A DNA stretch of 64,000 bases from Chondrus crispus. Lineage: Eukaryota; Rhodophyta; Florideophyceae; Gigartinales; Gigartinaceae. The notes below the pieces were generated by a model, which made no database searches, had not been told where the DNA came from, and saw only the letters and a program-made list of their open reading frames with translations. The DNA is taken from contig NW_005179090.1 of assembly GCF_000350225.1 (NCBI RefSeq), positions 507,795 through 571,794 of the forward strand, given 5' to 3'. Shown piece by piece: positions 9,287 through 20,934 of the stretch. A program made the translations under genes and the position numbers. Numbering within the stretch: position 1 is the first letter of the stretch; every line of letters begins with the position of its first letter.

Positions 9287-11640
9287 CTCGACGGTGGGCG
9301 AGGGTCACCGGCGACCTTCAACGACACGAGTCTTGACAGGGCATCGGGCACCTGATTCACGCGTCTGGGGCGGTACTGAATGGTGAAATCGTATTCAGCC
9401 AGACGTAGCCGCCACCGGGTGAGTCTTCCGGAACTCTCGGTGAGGGACATGAGCCATCAGAGGGGGTCATGGTCCGTCCGTATGGTGAACTTCGTGCCTT
9501 CTACGTACGGCCGTAGTGTGCGGACGGCCTACACTACGGCGAAGCACTCGCGTTCGGTAGCGCTGTAGTTGCGCTCACTATCAGACAGTGAGTACGACCA
9601 ATACCCCACGGGGCGCCAATCCTTTGGCTCTTCGTGCTCCTGAAATACGGTACAGCCGAGTTGGTAGGCACTCGAGTCGGTGTCTATCATGTACGGACGA
9701 CCGTGCCGGGGCAACGCCAGGATCGGCGGAGCGATCATGCACTTCTTAAGGTTCTCGAAGGCCTGAAGTTGCAGCTCCGTGGGGTTATAGAAATCGGGAT
9801 CCGAATCCTTGCGCGTCATGTCGGTCAGAGGACGCGCAATCTTAGCGAACCCCTTAACGAATCGGCGGTATACGTTACACGCCCAGAGGAACGAGCGCAC
9901 TTGTGTCAACGTCCTCGGGAACGTGAACATCTTGAAAGCATCGGCTGTCGTATCAGCCACGCTCAACTTGCCTGGGGAGATGACGTGCCCCAGATAGTGC
10001 ACCTTCGGTCGGAAGAAGCTGCACTTCTTGAGCTTAAGGGAGATACTGGAACTCCGCAGTAAGCTCAAGACGGTATCGAGATGCCTCGCGTGTTCTCTGT
10101 GCGTACGGGAGAACACAATCACGTCGTCGAGATAGACGAGGCATATTTGCCAGCAGACTCCCGAGATTATTATGTCAAGCGCACGTTGGAAGGTGGCCGG
10201 TGCCCCTTTGAGGCCAAACGGCATGCGCAAGTGGCGAAACGTGCCCATGTGCGTCGTAAACGTGGTCTTATCCCGGTCTTCCGGAGCGACCGGGATCTTC
10301 CAATAACCGGAATTGCAGTCCAACGTGGTGAAGACGGCTGCAGCTCCTAATGAGTCGATGCAGTCGTCCATCCGAGGCAGCGGATACGAATCCGCTGCGG
10401 TCTTCGCGTTGAGACGCCGGTAGTCCACGCAGAACCGAAGAGAGCCGTCTTTCTTCGGTACGGGCACCACGGGGGACGCCCACTCGGTGCTCGCCGGTTC
10501 GATAAACCCTGCGTTCAACATCTTGTTGACCTCCTTTGCGACCATTTCGCGCATGGCCGGGCCCTTCCGATAGGGCATAGAACGAATCGGTTTCGTTCCC
10601 GGTTCGAAGGAAATGCGGTGCTCCGCAGCTTGGATCGTTCCAAGTGCACCGCTCCACAGCCTCGATTGCTTACGGAGCATCTCGAGTACGTGGTCACAGA
10701 GCTTGTCATCGTCGATGTATGACAGGTCGATCTCTTTTTCCCAATCCATCGGCAGATTTTCGGGAACCTTTTTCTGGGGGAGTACAGTACTCCCCGCCGT
10801 CGGTTGGCATAAAGGTGACCGTTCGTCCGGGTCGACCCCCCTGCCCCCGGCGGTGGTCTTATCGTCGGAGTTGGATCGGCCAACTCCTACCGCACCGACT
10901 TGATCGGTCAAGTCCGTCAGGTGTAGCGCGTGCGCAATCCCCTCGGCGACCTTACGTTCGGGAGTGAGGATCGCGAGGGGGTTGCACTTCGCGTATCCCA
11001 CGACGGTGTGCTTCGGAAGCCTCTTTTCTCGTCGTGAGAAATTCGCCACGATGACGTCGAAGGTCTGATTTGGTAGGACCTCCGCGACGCCATTCGTCAG
11101 CCTCACTCCATGTCGGCGTTGGAGTGAGGGCTTGGGTTCCAGGAACACGAGACCCCTCCCCGCGGTTGTCACACGCACGCGGGCTTGTGACATTGCGGGG
11201 ATGGTAACCCAGCGTGCGACCCGGATCGCTTGCGGGGCCTCCTCGGGTACGTCTGGCCGACCCGTGTGTCGCCCGTGTCGTCTGGTGCGGGGAGTCGACT
11301 CCTCCTTTCCGTCGACGATGGCGACGGAATCGTCTTGGCGTAGCTCCATTCGTTGAGCTTCGATGTCGATACATCGCACATGCGTATCGATGAAGGCCGT
11401 GACAGGGAGGACCGACACGGCGAGGCGGTCCACGACTACGAACGGAATTCGGAACACCGTGTTCCTCACCCGCACGGCCAGGCGGACGACGGCCGAAAGC
11501 TTGAGGGGGTTGCTATTCGCGCCTGCCAATCGTGGCAGAGGTGCGTCGTGCAAGACGTAACGCGTCCAATCGGGGGGAAGGTCGGCCTTACTCACCAGAA
11601 TATACCCCGAGCACGTATCAACGGCGATTGTGCGGGTTTA
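9287..11640 (-). pseudogene. Element B retropepsin-like, reverse transcriptase and RNase H (defective)
   Basis: The longest open stretch is 11595-9529 (688 codons). Just upstream, the active-site region reads AVDTCSGYILV and is separated from the upstream gag frame by a 1-bp deletion compared with A. RT blocks follow: FCVDYRRLN, TTLDCNSGYW, MPFGLKGAPATFQ and the catalytic YLDD (LVYLDDVIVFS). RNase H begins at YMIDTDSSAYQLG. A TGA at about 9449 (element A has CTCATG context with Arg-Trp) and a further shift near 9290 break the frame before the integrase linker. RNase H ends with PDALSRL as in other chromoviruses. Confidence 0.9.
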
Positions 11641-12778
11641 ATTGCAGTTTCCTCTGTGGCTATCGAGCCGAGGACGTTGTAAATCTTCGACATCATAAGG
11701 CAAATGACGCCGTCGACAACCTTCGGGGCGGTCTTATCGGTGCAACGATACCGGAACGACCTCATGAGGTCGTTCCGCCGGGGCCTTCGATTTCGGGGCT
11801 GGCCCCGCTTCCGTTTCCTTCTCCCCCTTTCTTGGGGCGTCCGCGGATCAGTGACGCCCCCCCGGATTATTCAAGTCTGTACGACACGGACCCCTCTCCG
11901 GCGACCTTGGGCTCGCGAGAGTCAGGGGGTCGACCGAATCTTTTCGGTCGTCGTTGCCCCCGTCGCCATTGTTACGCCTCACCGGGATTTCGGTTGTCCA
12001 GGTGTCTTGTCCTCCTAACGTCGGGCCTTCGGAGGCCTCGACGTGCGCTCCCTCCTGTATCGGCATTACAGAAGCTCCCGTGCTCGCCTCCGGTAGCGGG
12101 GGATGTATTATCGGACAATACCCCCCGTATCCTTGGCGAGCACGCGGGGTCGGGTCTAGTTCGTGGGGAAAAGACGGCTCACGCGACCGCCTGTACGTAA
12201 CCGTCTTTACCCTTTTTCGAACTACGCGTGCTATCGGAGCTAACCTCCTGGCTATCGACGGCCAGGTCTTCTTCGGGTAGCCGGCCACGTGGGTTGGGAC
12301 GATTCCCCCACTGCGGCTCGGCGGCCTTGGCGAAGTACTCGGGTACTTCCGGGCCTTGACCTGCGGCGTCCGGTCGTCGCAGGATATGGGGGACGAAGCG
12401 AGTCGGCTCTCCTTCATGACTCTCCATGGGTAGAAGGTACGGGTCCTCTACCCAGTCTTGCAGGTACATTATCGCATTTTGTACCTGTTGGGGTAACCGA
12501 GAACGGTCTCGGTTTCCTCTTTCTCATCGTCGGGGGTACCTTGTGTCCGCCTGCCGATAGGCGGGTCGATCTCGACGATCGACTTCTTTACGAAGGTACC
12601 CGCCTCCACGGGGGGCGAAGCGTGCGCCCTCATCCGATCGGTTCGGGAAACCTTGACGCGGGGGAGGGCCCTCGCCCGCCGCTTGCCGGAGGAGATTACA
12701 CGCACGGGGGCGCGTCTCCATTTGGTAGCGGTCGTTCCTGTACGCCGTGAACATTCGTTGTTCCGGCGACAGGAACGG
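11641..12778 (-). pseudogene. Element B gag tail / linker, frame-disrupted
   Basis: In minus-strand order the sequence keeps protein-like segments in three different frames: a continuation of the gag frame after the TGA (to 12524), a segment ending near 12469, then 12469-12179 and 12417-11848. The last one aligns with the start of element A's visible protein (EGAHVEASEG against AGANVEASVS, then DDRKDSVDPL against EDRQEPVDPL). At least two small indels are required. No catalytic motif is expected here. Confidence 0.6.
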
Positions 12779-14716
12779 TCACGCGTACATGGCATGCCCG
12801 TACGTACAGCATGGCCAGCACACGTACGCGCTGCCGTCCGTTGAGGCGAAGGTCGCCGCGTGCCGGGCCTTCTCATCGGTGAGGAGGGGCACGCGAGGCG
12901 CTTGGTCTCCTGCATCTCGGTTCGATATGTCGAGCTCTGCGACCCAGGGGTCCGTACCACTTGCCACTCTTGGAGTGGCCGCGAACGCGGTGGCGTAACT
13001 CGATGTCGTTCCGGTCGACATCAGTAAGGGGGGTCGACCCCCACCTGGCCCTGCTCCTTGCGTAATGAGGACAGGGTCGGCCTGCCACTCATCCTCCCCG
13101 ACATGAAGGGTCGAGGCGGGCGAACTTGTTGCGGCGGACGTCGTAGTCCTGCCAGCCCTCCCTGCCGGTTTCGGATCCCGCGGAAGTAAACCGCGCCGAG
13201 CGCGGTACGTTGTACCTTCCGCCGTGGCGATACAGCGAATAGTCGAGAGATCGGTCTTCTGATTGCCTGGCAGCCTTTGCACAGTTTCGGATACTGCGGC
13301 ACGGGTTGCCGGTGCAAGTCCCCGCACGAAGTAGTGCGCGAGGGACTGTTCGGAGAAGACTGCCGTGCATCGGAACGCGGCAGTCTCGAGTCGGTCGGCA
13401 AACGTGCCTTCCGTCTCATGCGATTGCTGTTGCGCCGTAGCGACAGCGTCGTACGCTTCACCTAACACTTCATCCGTGAGGTAGCGTTTCAAGAATTGAT
13501 TCACGAGCCCCGGCCAGCTTACGTCGTCATGGAGCTGGCCGGCGCGGAGGTCACGCATCGTATAACTCGTATACAGGCGCTCCGCGTCGCGCTCGAAGAA
13601 GTACGCGAGGACTCGTACCGCAACACCTTCGGTCAGGTGTTGCGAGTTGAAAGTGATTCGGATATCCTTCAAGAACGGCAGCAGCTGGATCGGGTCGGTA
13701 CCGTCGAAGCTGGGCATCGTGGGACGGATCCCACGACAGTGTTGGACGTACTTTGCGATCTGTCCCGCGTCACCCGAGGTAACGAGCCTTGAGGTGTTAT
13801 CCAAGCGGTACATACGATAGTCAGCAACAGTGCTGAACTCTTGGATCATCGTATGTGCCGGCTCGAGCCTGGGTTCAGCGGGACCCAGCGTGCCGAAGGA
13901 GGTAACCGGTACCGTACGGACGTCTACCGGACCTGGATGCTCGGCGTAACTCCGCGGCGGGTAGCCGGCCCAGCGGGGATCGACGAAGAACATCGGTTCT
14001 CCGGATCCGCGGGCGGCTCCTCCACGGTCCTGTTCGTCCGCGTACGATACGTGGTCCACCTGCCGCCTACTTCCGGCGATAGGCGGCAAGGCTTGGGTCT
14101 CAGACGCGAAGTTCGCGTCCATCGGAGGACGGCTTCCTTCTGCAGTCCGACTGGTAGCGGCACTAGTTGGACGCCAACCTTCGGGGGCAGCGGCGCTCGG
14201 AGATACGATACCACCGGGCTCTCTCGATGGGGCACCGGGTAGCCCTTCGGCCATGGTACGTCCCAGGTCACGAGCACGCCGCCGAGTGGCGTTGAGCTCA
14301 GCGGAGAGGTGCGCAAACGCAACCAATTGCTCTGAGGACGGAGAGGTTCGGTCCTCTGGTTGTCTCACCGAGGTTGGCCTCTCAGGGCGACCTCGCCCGG
14401 ACGGTCCGGGCGCAGCGAAGCGGGAGTCTTCGACGAGAACTATCCGCGAGTGTAACTCGTCGATCAGTGCTCGGAGATTCTCTAAGGACTGCCTCACTCC
14501 ATCAAACCTCCCTTCACGCAGGGAGCGGAGTTCGGCCATACATCGAGTGTATACATGGTCCGATACATCGATCCGAAGGGGAGTACGGACTTCCTCGATG
14601 TATTCGACTATGCATTCGAACATCGCCGCCGCTCTTTCCTCGGAGGATCCGAGCGACGGTTCGCGGTCATGAGGACCTGCGTCGCCGTCGCCCGACGGGG
14701 CGGATGGGGACCGCAC
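12779..14716 (-). pseudogene. Element B gag (capsid plus zinc knuckle cut by TGA)
   Basis: A 645-codon frame. The N-terminal part is variable, the capsid-like region includes MPSFDGTDP and LLPFLKDI as in retrotransposon gag domains, and the C-terminus is the knuckle C-W-P-C-C-T-Y-G-H-A-M-Y-A followed by TGA (12781-12779). A CX2CX4HX4C knuckle requires Cys exactly at that codon, and the frame then stays open to 12524, so a single TGC to TGA change is the simplest reading. The frame upstream of 14716 is open toward the primer site without an ATG. The first in-frame ATG (14623) starts MFECIVEYIEEV, so the true start may be lost. Confidence 0.85.
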
Positions 14717-14837
14717 AGCTGCCGAACTCAGATCCGCCGCTTCGGAGCAGATCGAGGGCTCAAACTCTTGGCTCGTCTCGACGCGATCGCTTCGCGGAGG
14801 GAAGCGGAAGTCTTCTCGGAGATCGGACTCAAGAGTC

Positions 14838-14855
14838 TTCTAGGTCGGGAGACCA
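14838..14855 (-). promoter_or_regulatory. Primer binding site of element B
   Basis: Reading the minus strand, one base after the 5' LTR comes TGGTCTCCCGACCTAGAA. It starts with TGG as a site for a CCA-ending tRNA should. The same 18-mer (one change) follows the LTRs at 49869 and 57391. The tRNA could not be identified. Confidence 0.75.
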
Positions 14856-14856
14856 C

Positions 14857-15541
14857 TGTAGCTTAAACACCCCTAGCGATAGGGGTGTATGTGCAGTTCG
14901 ACCGGGACCCTTGTCGATCGGGAAGACAGGGGTGAAGCGGGACACCAGGTAACGGCACCGGGCAGCGGGCCCGGGTAGCGTGGTAGAGCGGGAACGGGGA
15001 GGACGCCGGTACGCGCGAGTGGTTCCACGCCTCGACGCCCCGGCGCGGTACTGGGTAACGATCCAGTACCGACGAGCAGAGGGAGAGCCGGCTCGTGGGC
15101 GTACCGCGCGCGTCCTCAACCCGCGCTCGGTGCCGCTCTAAGGTAGTAAGCGAGCGCTACCTTAGAATAAGCCGGAAGTCAGACCTTGATGGTCGGTGGG
15201 TGACAAGTCCGTGCTTGTCCTCTTCCACCGCCGCCGGTCCGCTCCATATTTAATATACAAAACAATCTACAACTCTACAATACCGAAGTACTGTAGTGGA
15301 CTACTGTAGTACAGTTCGGACCGTACTGTAATACTGTCAGCCATCGGGGCTGACAGTACACGTGTGCGCACGCGCTTCCGTCCCGCGCGCGATACACGTG
15401 TGCATGTGTGCACGCGGGGGTCCTGCACGCGAGGGGTACACATGGCCACGGGCAGTGGTAATGTAGAGCATCGGGCTCTACAGCACTAGATCCGTTGTTG
15501 ATATAATCTAACTAAAAAGCCCCAGGGGGGGTTATACTACA
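14857..15541 (-). repeat. 5' LTR of element B
   Basis: 685-bp partner of 1133-1814, starting TGTAGCTTAA and ending TTATACTACA. On the minus strand TATATTAAATA (about 15257-15247) is a plausible TATA box for the gag-pol transcript. Confidence 0.93.
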
Positions 15542-15546
15542 CGCGC
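15542..15546. repeat. Target site duplication CGCGC, right copy
   Basis: Partner of 1128-1132, directly outside the LTR of element B. Confidence 0.9.
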
Positions 15547-16231
15547 TACACCTGACCGACTTGACGGATCAAGTCGGGGAGGTAAGAGTTGGTCGATCCG
15601 ACTCCGACGATAAGACGACCGCTGGGGGCAGGGGAGTCGACCCGGACGAACGGTCACCTTTATGTCAACCGACGGCGGGGAGTACTGTACTCCCCCAGAA
15701 AAAGGATCCCGAAAATCTGCCGATGGATTGGGAAAAAGAAATCGACTTGTCATACATCGAGGATGACAAGCTCCGTGGCCACGTACTCGAGATGCTCCGT
15801 AAGCACTCCAGTCTGTGGAGCGGTGCGCTCGGAACGATCCGAGCCACGGAGCACCGCATTGCCCTCGAACCGGGTACGAAGGCGATACGCTCGATGCCCT
15901 ATCGTAAGGAGCCCGCGATGCGAGATATGGTCGCAAAGGAGGTCAACAAGATGTTGAACGCCGGCGTCATCGAGCCTGCGAACACCGAGTGGACGTCCCC
16001 GGTGGTGCTCGTACCGAAGAAAGACGGCTCTCTTCGGTTCTGCGTCGATTACCGCCGCCTCAACGTCAAGACGGCGGCGGATTCCTATCCGCTGCCCCGC
16101 ATGGATGACTGCATCGATTCGCTTGGGGATGCCGCCGTGTTTACGACGTTGGACTGCAACTCAGGCTACTGGCAGATCCCGGTCGCTCCGGAAGACCGGG
16201 ATAAAACTACCTTCACGACGCATATGGGTAC
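15542..16231 (+). pseudogene. Element A pol: linker and N-terminal reverse transcriptase, interrupted
   Basis: This resumes exactly where the protein left off at 1132 (HLTDLTDQVG-like sequence, frame from 15561). It carries the RT N-terminal blocks: SPVVLVPKKDGSLRFCVDYRR, YPLPRMDDCIDSLG and TTLDCNSGYWQIP. The frame is clean up to TTFTTHMGT, where the solo LTR at 16232 interrupts it. The next residues (FRHLRMPFG) are found at 17363. Confidence 0.92.
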
Positions 16232-17357
16232 TGTAGTGCAATACGCACCTGAAAAGGGGGGTGAAAAGAAAGGAAAATATTTGTGTATGAAAAGTAGTCC
16301 GGGTTGGGGTACACACGTGTGAATAACTGCACAGTTTTAATTTTTATTTATTTTATTTTATTTAGTTAATTAGTTGACATTAATTTTGCTGCCACTAGAT
16401 TAGATCTAGTATCTAGCGCCGCGAGCTACTGTAGTGGCTCCGGCGGGGCGATATATACCTTAGCCCTCTGACCACCAAGCCAGTAAAGGTAACCCAAGTT
16501 GCCAGAGTTGAATATCGCCTTGGTCGAAGTCCGTCTTTCCCAAGACGCTCCCTTTTACCACAGATTACGTTATCCTTTGCGCTCGGGGGTTCCCTTTCCT
16601 TTTCCTTTATTTCACCTATCTCTTTCTATTTCCATCTCTATTTCTATTCCCTTATCTTGTGTTGGTTCCACAGTGCCTGATTGCGATCTGCATTGTGACG
16701 ACTGGAGTCATTGGGCTCTTGTGTTGGTTCTTTTGTTTGTCGTTGGTGCCAACGGCATTGGTTGCTACCGGACCGGTGTAGATGTCTTGGCCATCGGACG
16801 ACACGTGGATGTAGCGCTGCTACTTGTTTACGTCCACCGACGGAGGCTGTTGCGACGACGTCTCCCTCGAAGGTCCTGTTGTGTATACAAGACAGTGTTG
16901 GTTCCATCGGATACAGGTTGCGACCGTTCCGGTGTCAGTACTTTGCCATCGGGCAGTACGGAGGTGTAACTCTGCTACGTGTTTGCAAATTCCCGTCGGG
17001 CTGCGTTGCGACGCCCCCGTCGAAGACCTTATCAAGGGTATAAGGCGTAACAGGCGCGCCGTGAGCATTAGCTTTACGACCCATCGGGCACGGCTTCGTA
17101 ATCACCGCCCCGAACTCGCCGAGCAACTGCCTGTACAAGACTCTACCACCATTCGTCCTGGGGCGGGCCTCTTCCTTTTGCCCCCCCTATCAGGGACTTG
17201 AGCTACTGTGGGCCGCAAACCCACTTAAAGGGAAAGGTAGAATCGGACACTCCGTAGGGCTGTGCCGTCGGCAACTCTTGTTGGTTGTTGTTTGTTGGTT
17301 GTGTTGTCGCTGGAACCTTGGACCCTGATTCCGGCCTGACAGGCACATTGCACTACA
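16232..17357 (+). repeat. Solo LTR of family H inserted in element A
   Basis: A 1126-bp block with 11-bp perfect inverted ends (TGTAGTGCAAT / ATTGCACTACA), interrupting the RT of A between GGTAC (16227-16231) and GGTAT (17358-17362), a 5-bp duplication with one change. It matches 56348-57391, which is followed by a primer site and gag and is therefore a 5' LTR. No internal sequence is present, so this is a recombined solo LTR. It contains TATATA (16452-16457) and two degenerate tandem units of about 150 bp (about 16743-16888 and 16896-17040). Confidence 0.9.
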
Positions 17358-18297
17358 GGTATGTTCCGCCATTTACGCATGCCGTTCGGGTTGAAGGGGG
17401 CACCGGCCACCTTCCAACGTGCATTGGACATTATTTTATCCTGGGTAAGGTGGCGGATATGCCTCGCGTATCTCGACGACGTCATTGTGTTCTTGTGTAC
17501 GCACGCGGAAGACGCAACGCACCTGGACACTGTCTCGAGCCTGTTGAGGAGCGCCGGTATTTCCCTGAAGCTCAAGAAATGCAACTTTTTTCGTCCGAAG
17601 GTGCACTACCTGGGGCACGTCATCTCCTCAGGTAAGCTGAGTGTCGCCGAAGCGGCGGCAGATGCCTTCAAGACGTTCACATTCCCGTGGAAGTTGACGC
17701 AAGTGCGCTCATTTCTTGGGGCGTGCAACGTCTACCCCCGCTTCGTCAGGGGGTTCGCGAAAATTACACGTCCATTAACGAACATGACGCGCAAAGACGC
17801 GGACCCCAAATTGGATGACCCGACGGAGGTACAACTGCAAGCCTTCGAGACGTTGAAGGAACGGATGATCAACAGCCAATTCTCGCGCCGCCCCGACACG
17901 GCCGACCGTACATGATCGACACCGCCGCGAGCGCCTATCAGTTAGGCTGCACGCTGCTCCAAGAGCACGACTAGCCAAACGATTGGCGTCCCGTCGGGTA
18001 TTGGTCGTACTCGCTGAACGACAGCGAGCGCAACTACAGCGCCACGGAGTGCGAGTGCTTCACCGTAGTGTGGGCGTCCGCACACTGCGGCCGTATATCG
18101 AAGGAACAAAGTTCACCGTCCGAACGGATCGCGACGCGTTGAGGTGGCTCATGTCTCTCGCCGAGAGCTCCGGAAGACCAACCCGGTGGCAGTTACGTCC
18201 GGCTGAATACGATTTCACCATTCAGTACCGCCCCGGACGTGTACACCACGTTCCCGACGCCCTGTCACGTCTCGTGTCGCGGAGAGTCGCCGACGAC
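17358..18297 (+). pseudogene. Element A pol: C-terminal RT and RNase H (defective)
   Basis: RT resumes with RHLRMPFGLKGAPATFQ and the catalytic YLDD (LAYLDDVIVF), open to 17915. A frameshift near 17880 is needed to read the RNase H start (MIDTAASAYQLG). That frame has a TAG at about 17972 and a second shift near 18075, after which the RNase H end is open (FTVRTDRDALRWLM to VPDALSRLV). Confidence 0.88.
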
Positions 18298-20137
18298 CCT
18301 CGCCCCACTGTCGAGGTGGACGACGATATTCTTACCTTCGACGCGGACACGACCGTTCAAGACGTATCGAACGAGCTCGTGGACCACGTTTGCGCCGTGA
18401 GCTGCGACAACAAGGTCGAGCACGTCTTCGCGACGACACGGAACCAAGCCAACTCAGGAAGAAGGTCCCGCGCCCGAGCGCGCGAAGAGCCGAGGTGCAA
18501 CGACGAAGCCCCCGCTCTCCAAGGACTCACTTCGTTTTGGGAAGAGAATGACGAGTTCGACGCCACCGACATCGAGCGCGCCGCAGACCACGAGGCTAGC
18601 GCGCTTGCCTCCGCGGTCGCCCCTCTGCAGGAAGACCTTCCGGCTCCTCTTAAGATAGAGGAGATCGCCGAAGAGCAACGCGTAGATGACTTCTGCCAAA
18701 CCGTTTTGGCACGACAGTCTGAGTCCCGGGACTCCGCGTTCTTCGAGGTCCACCAGGGGGTGCTCAAACGGAGACACCCCTTCGACCCTGATATCGTACA
18801 AGTGGTGCTCCCTCGAACGCTGCGCGCACGATTGATACGACTGTGCCACAACCCGGCCATCGTGGGACACCCGGACCAGAATTGCATGTCCTCGCGCTCC
18901 GTCGCGAGTACTACTGGCCCTATTTCGCCGCCGACGTCGCCGCGATGGTGCGAGGGTGCCGGACCTGCGCGATGAGCCGGGTTAAGTTCCGGAAACACCT
19001 CAACCGTTTGAAGTTGTTCCCAGCAACGCGGCTGCTCGAGAGCCTGGCCATCGACATCTTGGGTCCGCTCCCCAAGACGAAGTCAGGGAAACGGTTCCTG
19101 CTCGTAATTAGCGATCGCTTCACTAAGCTCACGCAGGTCGTCGCATTACGTACGATTACCGCCTACACCGTCGCAGTTGCGTTCTGCGACGCCTGGGTAT
19201 TTAAGTACGGCGTCTCGCCCACGTTACTGTCGGATAACGGACCGCAGTTCAACCCCAAGTTCTTCCACAGCACGTGCCGGGTTCTCGGAATTACGAACCT
19301 ATTTACGTCGGCGTACCATCCGCAGACTAACGGAAAAGTGGAACGATGGAACCGAACGACCGCCACAATGCTTTGCAACTACGTAGGTGAGCATTAAGAT
19401 GACTGGGACGTGTACGTGGGGCCGCTTACGTACGCAAATAACTCCCACGTACACCGCTCCACGCGCACCACGCCATTCGAGCTCGTGCTCAGTAGGCCAC
19501 CGCCGCAGTTCTCTCTTCGACGAGCCGACGGTGAGACACCCCATTCTGATAGGGGAAACCAACGCGCCCAGTTCCTCAAGACCTTGTACTCTACCATTCA
19601 GATGGCTTACGAGAGCCTGCATCGGACGCAGGCCCGCTACAAGCGCGACTTCGATAAGGGCATACGGCGGATCAACTCGCGACTCCGTCCCGGCGAATAT
19701 GTATACCTCAATCCCACCAATGGGGAAAGACGTCAAATAAGTTGGCGTACACGGCGGTAGGACCCTACCGAGTTCTCGCGAGCGACCGCCGAACCATCAC
19801 GATCGATCGTGATGGCGCTACTGAGCGCGTCTCTGCAGATCGCTGCGTGTACGCGCCACCGCCGACGGGCGTACCACGGATGAGTACGACAACCCCGGGT
19901 GACCTTGCCGACAAGGTCACCGAGGGTACTCAGTATGCCGTCGAATGAGTACTCCGGCATCGAACCACAGAGGACGGAACCACGGAGTTCCTCATAAAGT
20001 GGACGGACTACGACGAACACACTTGGACAGCGCGCACACATGTACCAGAGGAATTAGTGTCGCGCTACGCGAAAAGACTTCGAGCGCGTACAGGTAGGGG
20101 CTTCACTCCGGAACTGAACGCGGACGTCCAGTCTTAA
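18298..20137 (+). pseudogene. Element A integrase with GPY motif and chromodomain (defective)
   Basis: The linker and zinc region are open to 18975, with a shift near 18890 into the frame carrying CRTCAMSR. Catalytic residues are all present: AIDILGPL, LLSDNGPQF, NGKVERWNR. A TAA interrupts at 19395-19397 where B encodes Gln. After a shift near 19735 the GPY motif (AVGPYRVL) is seen, then the chromodomain (QYAVE, TGA at 19946-19948, VLRHR, EFLIKWTDYD, TWTARTHVPEELVSRY), better preserved than in B. The gene ends at TAA 20135-20137 after LNADVQS. Confidence 0.87.
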
Positions 20138-20149
20138 GTGAGGGGCCCT
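20113..20149 (+). promoter_or_regulatory. Pol-end polypurine-like tract of element A (first copy)
   Basis: CTGAACGCGGACGTCCAG, the stop region TCTTAAGTGAGGGGCC. The same words recur immediately before the 3' LTR (23401-23437), mirroring the pair in element B. Confidence 0.6.
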
Positions 20150-20589
20150 CAACCGCCTCGGGGCGGTTAAATCGAACCGTTTTGTTATGGTTAGAACTGA
20201 TCTCTCACGAGTGGGGACAGAGAAAACGTACCGAAGGAAAGCCGTATTGACTTCGCCGAGGCCGAAGACGCAGGAAGTAGGATCCTACTTCATCGATGAG
20301 GGCAGTACGAACTGCCTGAAGAATCGTAGTCCTCGCTATGATCGAAAATAGCAAGACGGCGCGGAGAGAGAAAATAATATCCCATGCAGAGTGGAGGGTA
20401 GGAACGCCCAACGAATGAGACGATCACCGGAAAAGGGAAACCGGCGTAGGGGGCAAATAGGCTCCGTGAAGGCCGATCGACGGAAATGATGATCGGGGTA
20501 GAGGTCGAAGGGGCGCGATTGCGCACACAAGACGTATGGAATGGGCTCCCGTGCTTGGGGGACGTTCGGAGCAACACGCTCCAACATAG

Positions 20590-20934
20590 TTATACCCGCG
20601 CACGGAAGCAAGATACCCCAAAACCGCAACAGACAGCCGCCCTATAATAAAGGAAATTAAGAGGTGAGGGGCAATTACACGCGAGCGTCGCCGGAGTTTG
20701 CGCGCCACGCAACAACACCGCTCGCGTAATCACGAAATGACTACCGCCACCATCCCCCAAAAAGTAACGGCAAATCAAGGATAGGAAATTACACCAGCAC
20801 GTGCATTTCGTGTTCTGGTACTGTATTCCACCGGACATGTCATGAAAAGGCGGACGGCGGCGGTTCAGGGGCGGGTACAGCGAGTACCCGCCCGAGGGTA
20901 CACACGTCCGCCTTCGGAGCGGGCGCATCGCCAT
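20590..20934 (-). CDS. Antisense-strand ORF of element A cassette, counterpart of aORF3
   Basis: A 114-codon frame opposite to pol. Residues around the Gly run (YFLGDGGGSHFVITRAVL) and the later FLYYRAAVCCGFG align with 6535-6957 of element B. No known domain. Positioned like its counterpart, between pol end and the rest of the cassette. Confidence 0.45.
   Translation of the reverse strand: MAMRPLRRRTCVPSGGYSLYPPLNRRRPPFHDMSGGIQYQNTKCTCWCNFLSLICRYFLGDGGGSHFVITRAVLLRGAQTPATLACNCPSPLNFLYYRAAVCCGFGVSCFRARV

Larger units (their letters stand above)
1133..15541 (-). mobile_element. Chromovirus B, 14.4 kb, nested in element A
   Basis: Two LTRs (1133-1814 and 14857-15541, about 95% identical by eye) with TGTAG...CTACA ends flank an internal region read on the minus strand. 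In transcript order it holds the primer site, gag with CCHC knuckle, retropepsin-like, RT, RNase H, HHCC integrase, GPY motif and chromodomain. A 5.6-kb cassette with plus-strand ORFs follows, and then the polypurine tract. The CGCGC duplication shows simple integration into A. It is unusually long for a chromovirus because of the cassette. At least one stop in the zinc knuckle, one near the RNase H end, a 1-bp deletion before the protease motif and an 11-bp duplication in the integrase tail make this copy defective. Confidence 0.93.

Noticed and set aside
12469..12960. 163-codon minus frame as an independent gene
   Set aside because: It overlaps B gag. Only its last part seems to continue the gag sequence after a frameshift.
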